From NCBI GenBank assembly GCA_017853915.1, contig JAFMIS010000161.1, forward strand, positions 1-6,074: a stretch of DNA of 6,074 bases, written 5' to 3'. The position numbers and the translations under genes are program-made. The notes beneath the pieces are model-generated. The model ran no database searches. It was not told where the DNA came from and worked only from the letters and a program-made list of their open reading frames with translations. Within the stretch, counting starts at the first letter, position 1. Each line of letters opens with the position of its first letter. This document shows, piece after piece, positions 5,725-6,074 of the stretch. Source of the stretch: a bacterium. GTDB lineage: Bacteria > Bdellovibrionota_C > UBA2361 > OMII01.

Positions 5725-6074
5725 TCAGCGAGGGAGTCGTGTGTATATTCGCAGTTCGTCCACGCCCGAATCCCTTATGGTTGGGTGTGCCGCGTGAAGC
5801 AAGGGAGCGGGGGTGCCGGCTCCGAATTCGATCGGGCAGTAAAACACGCGGGCCTCATCCCACAGTCCAGCGTTGATAAAGCTTTGGAGAGTAGCGCGAC
5901 CTCCCTCGACGATAACTGAGAGTATCTTTCGCTGGTAGAGATCGGCGCACACCTGCTTGGAAACATCGCCACCGTCAAACGAGAGCGCTTTTCGAGTTAT
6001 AGTGCCGCTGGATGAGTTGACGTTAGCGTTGTAGATGAGCGTCGGGGCATCTTTGCTGAATAATTCCAGGTTGG
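5725..6074 (-). CDS. ribD: Riboflavin biosynthesis protein RibD, C-terminal reductase domain (partial, 5' end outside window)
   Basis: The last 115 residues of a protein whose start lies beyond the right edge; the frame is open from the edge to the TGA at 5725. It matches the reductase domain of RibD, which uses NADPH to reduce 5-amino-6-ribosylamino-uracil phosphate to the ribityl form, the third step of riboflavin synthesis. Seen: a strand of the PTLIYNAN type near the fragment's start (residues 10-17), then LYQRKILSVIVEGG (45-58) with the cofactor/substrate-binding EGG, LQSFINAGLWDEARVF (62-77), and a C-terminal DELRIYTR. This wording is typical of Bacteroidota RibD. Complete RibD is about 360 residues with an N-terminal zinc deaminase domain, which would lie outside the window. 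A fusion-free stand-alone reductase (RibG-type) cannot be excluded. The apparent GTG start at 5952 is internal to the domain and is not a start. Confidence 0.88.
   Translation of the reverse strand, partial: NLELFSKDAPTLIYNANVNSSSGTITRKALSFDGGDVSKQVCADLYQRKILSVIVEGGRATLQSFINAGLWDEARVFYCPIEFGAGTPAPLLHAAHPTIRDSGVDELRIYTRLPR

Noticed and set aside
5725..5952. Short stand-alone gene starting at the GTG at 5952
   Set aside because: The frame stays open with RibD-like sequence to the window edge; the GTG encodes an internal Val of the reductase domain.

Overview
The window holds four complete or nearly complete protein genes and the 3' part of a fifth. All are on the minus strand and are read from the right edge to the left: ribD C-terminus -> ribosomal protein THX -> large GH63-type glycoside hydrolase -> beta-hydroxyacid dehydrogenase -> class I aspartate/aromatic aminotransferase. 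I see no tRNA, rRNA, CRISPR array, transposase, phage gene or plasmid gene. It looks like an ordinary chromosomal region of a free-living Gram-negative bacterium with base composition near half G+C (judged by eye, not counted).

Taxonomic signals are mixed. The RibD fragment has wording I associate with Bacteroidota (a VEGG motif followed by LQSF.NAGLWDEARVF). Ribosomal protein THX is known from Thermus, Bacteroidota and some Pseudomonadota. The aminotransferase is the Ia (AspC/TyrB) type common in Pseudomonadota. Only thx and the aminotransferase have visible Shine-Dalgarno matches. The other two starts have none, which would fit Bacteroidota-like translation but does not prove it. I leave the phylum open.

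Layout: 5725-6074 is the end of ribD (riboflavin synthesis). Right behind its stop is a very stable GC hairpin (5698-5717). Positions 5560-5724 contain a sigma70-like promoter, a small hairpin and a strong ribosome binding site leading into thx (5404-5559), a 51-residue basic protein with an unusual Lys/Ala/Pro tail. A 399-base gene-free stretch (5005-5403) follows. The hydrolase (2344-5004) is a roughly 886-residue cytoplasmic enzyme of the MGH1-like/GH63 group. After a 103-base gap with a good promoter candidate comes the dehydrogenase (1350-2240), whose -10 element sits so close to the ATG that the message may be leaderless. After another 126 bases comes the aminotransferase (12-1223).

The three metabolic genes on the left could form a loosely spaced cluster. 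One speculative reading is release of a small glycoside's aglycone by the hydrolase, oxidation or reduction of a hydroxyacid by the dehydrogenase, and transamination of a keto acid. The 100-bp-plus gaps argue equally for independent transcription. I did not find evidence of a novel multi-gene system. The most notable points are the THX tail, the possible leaderless start and the large hydrolase with unknown substrate.
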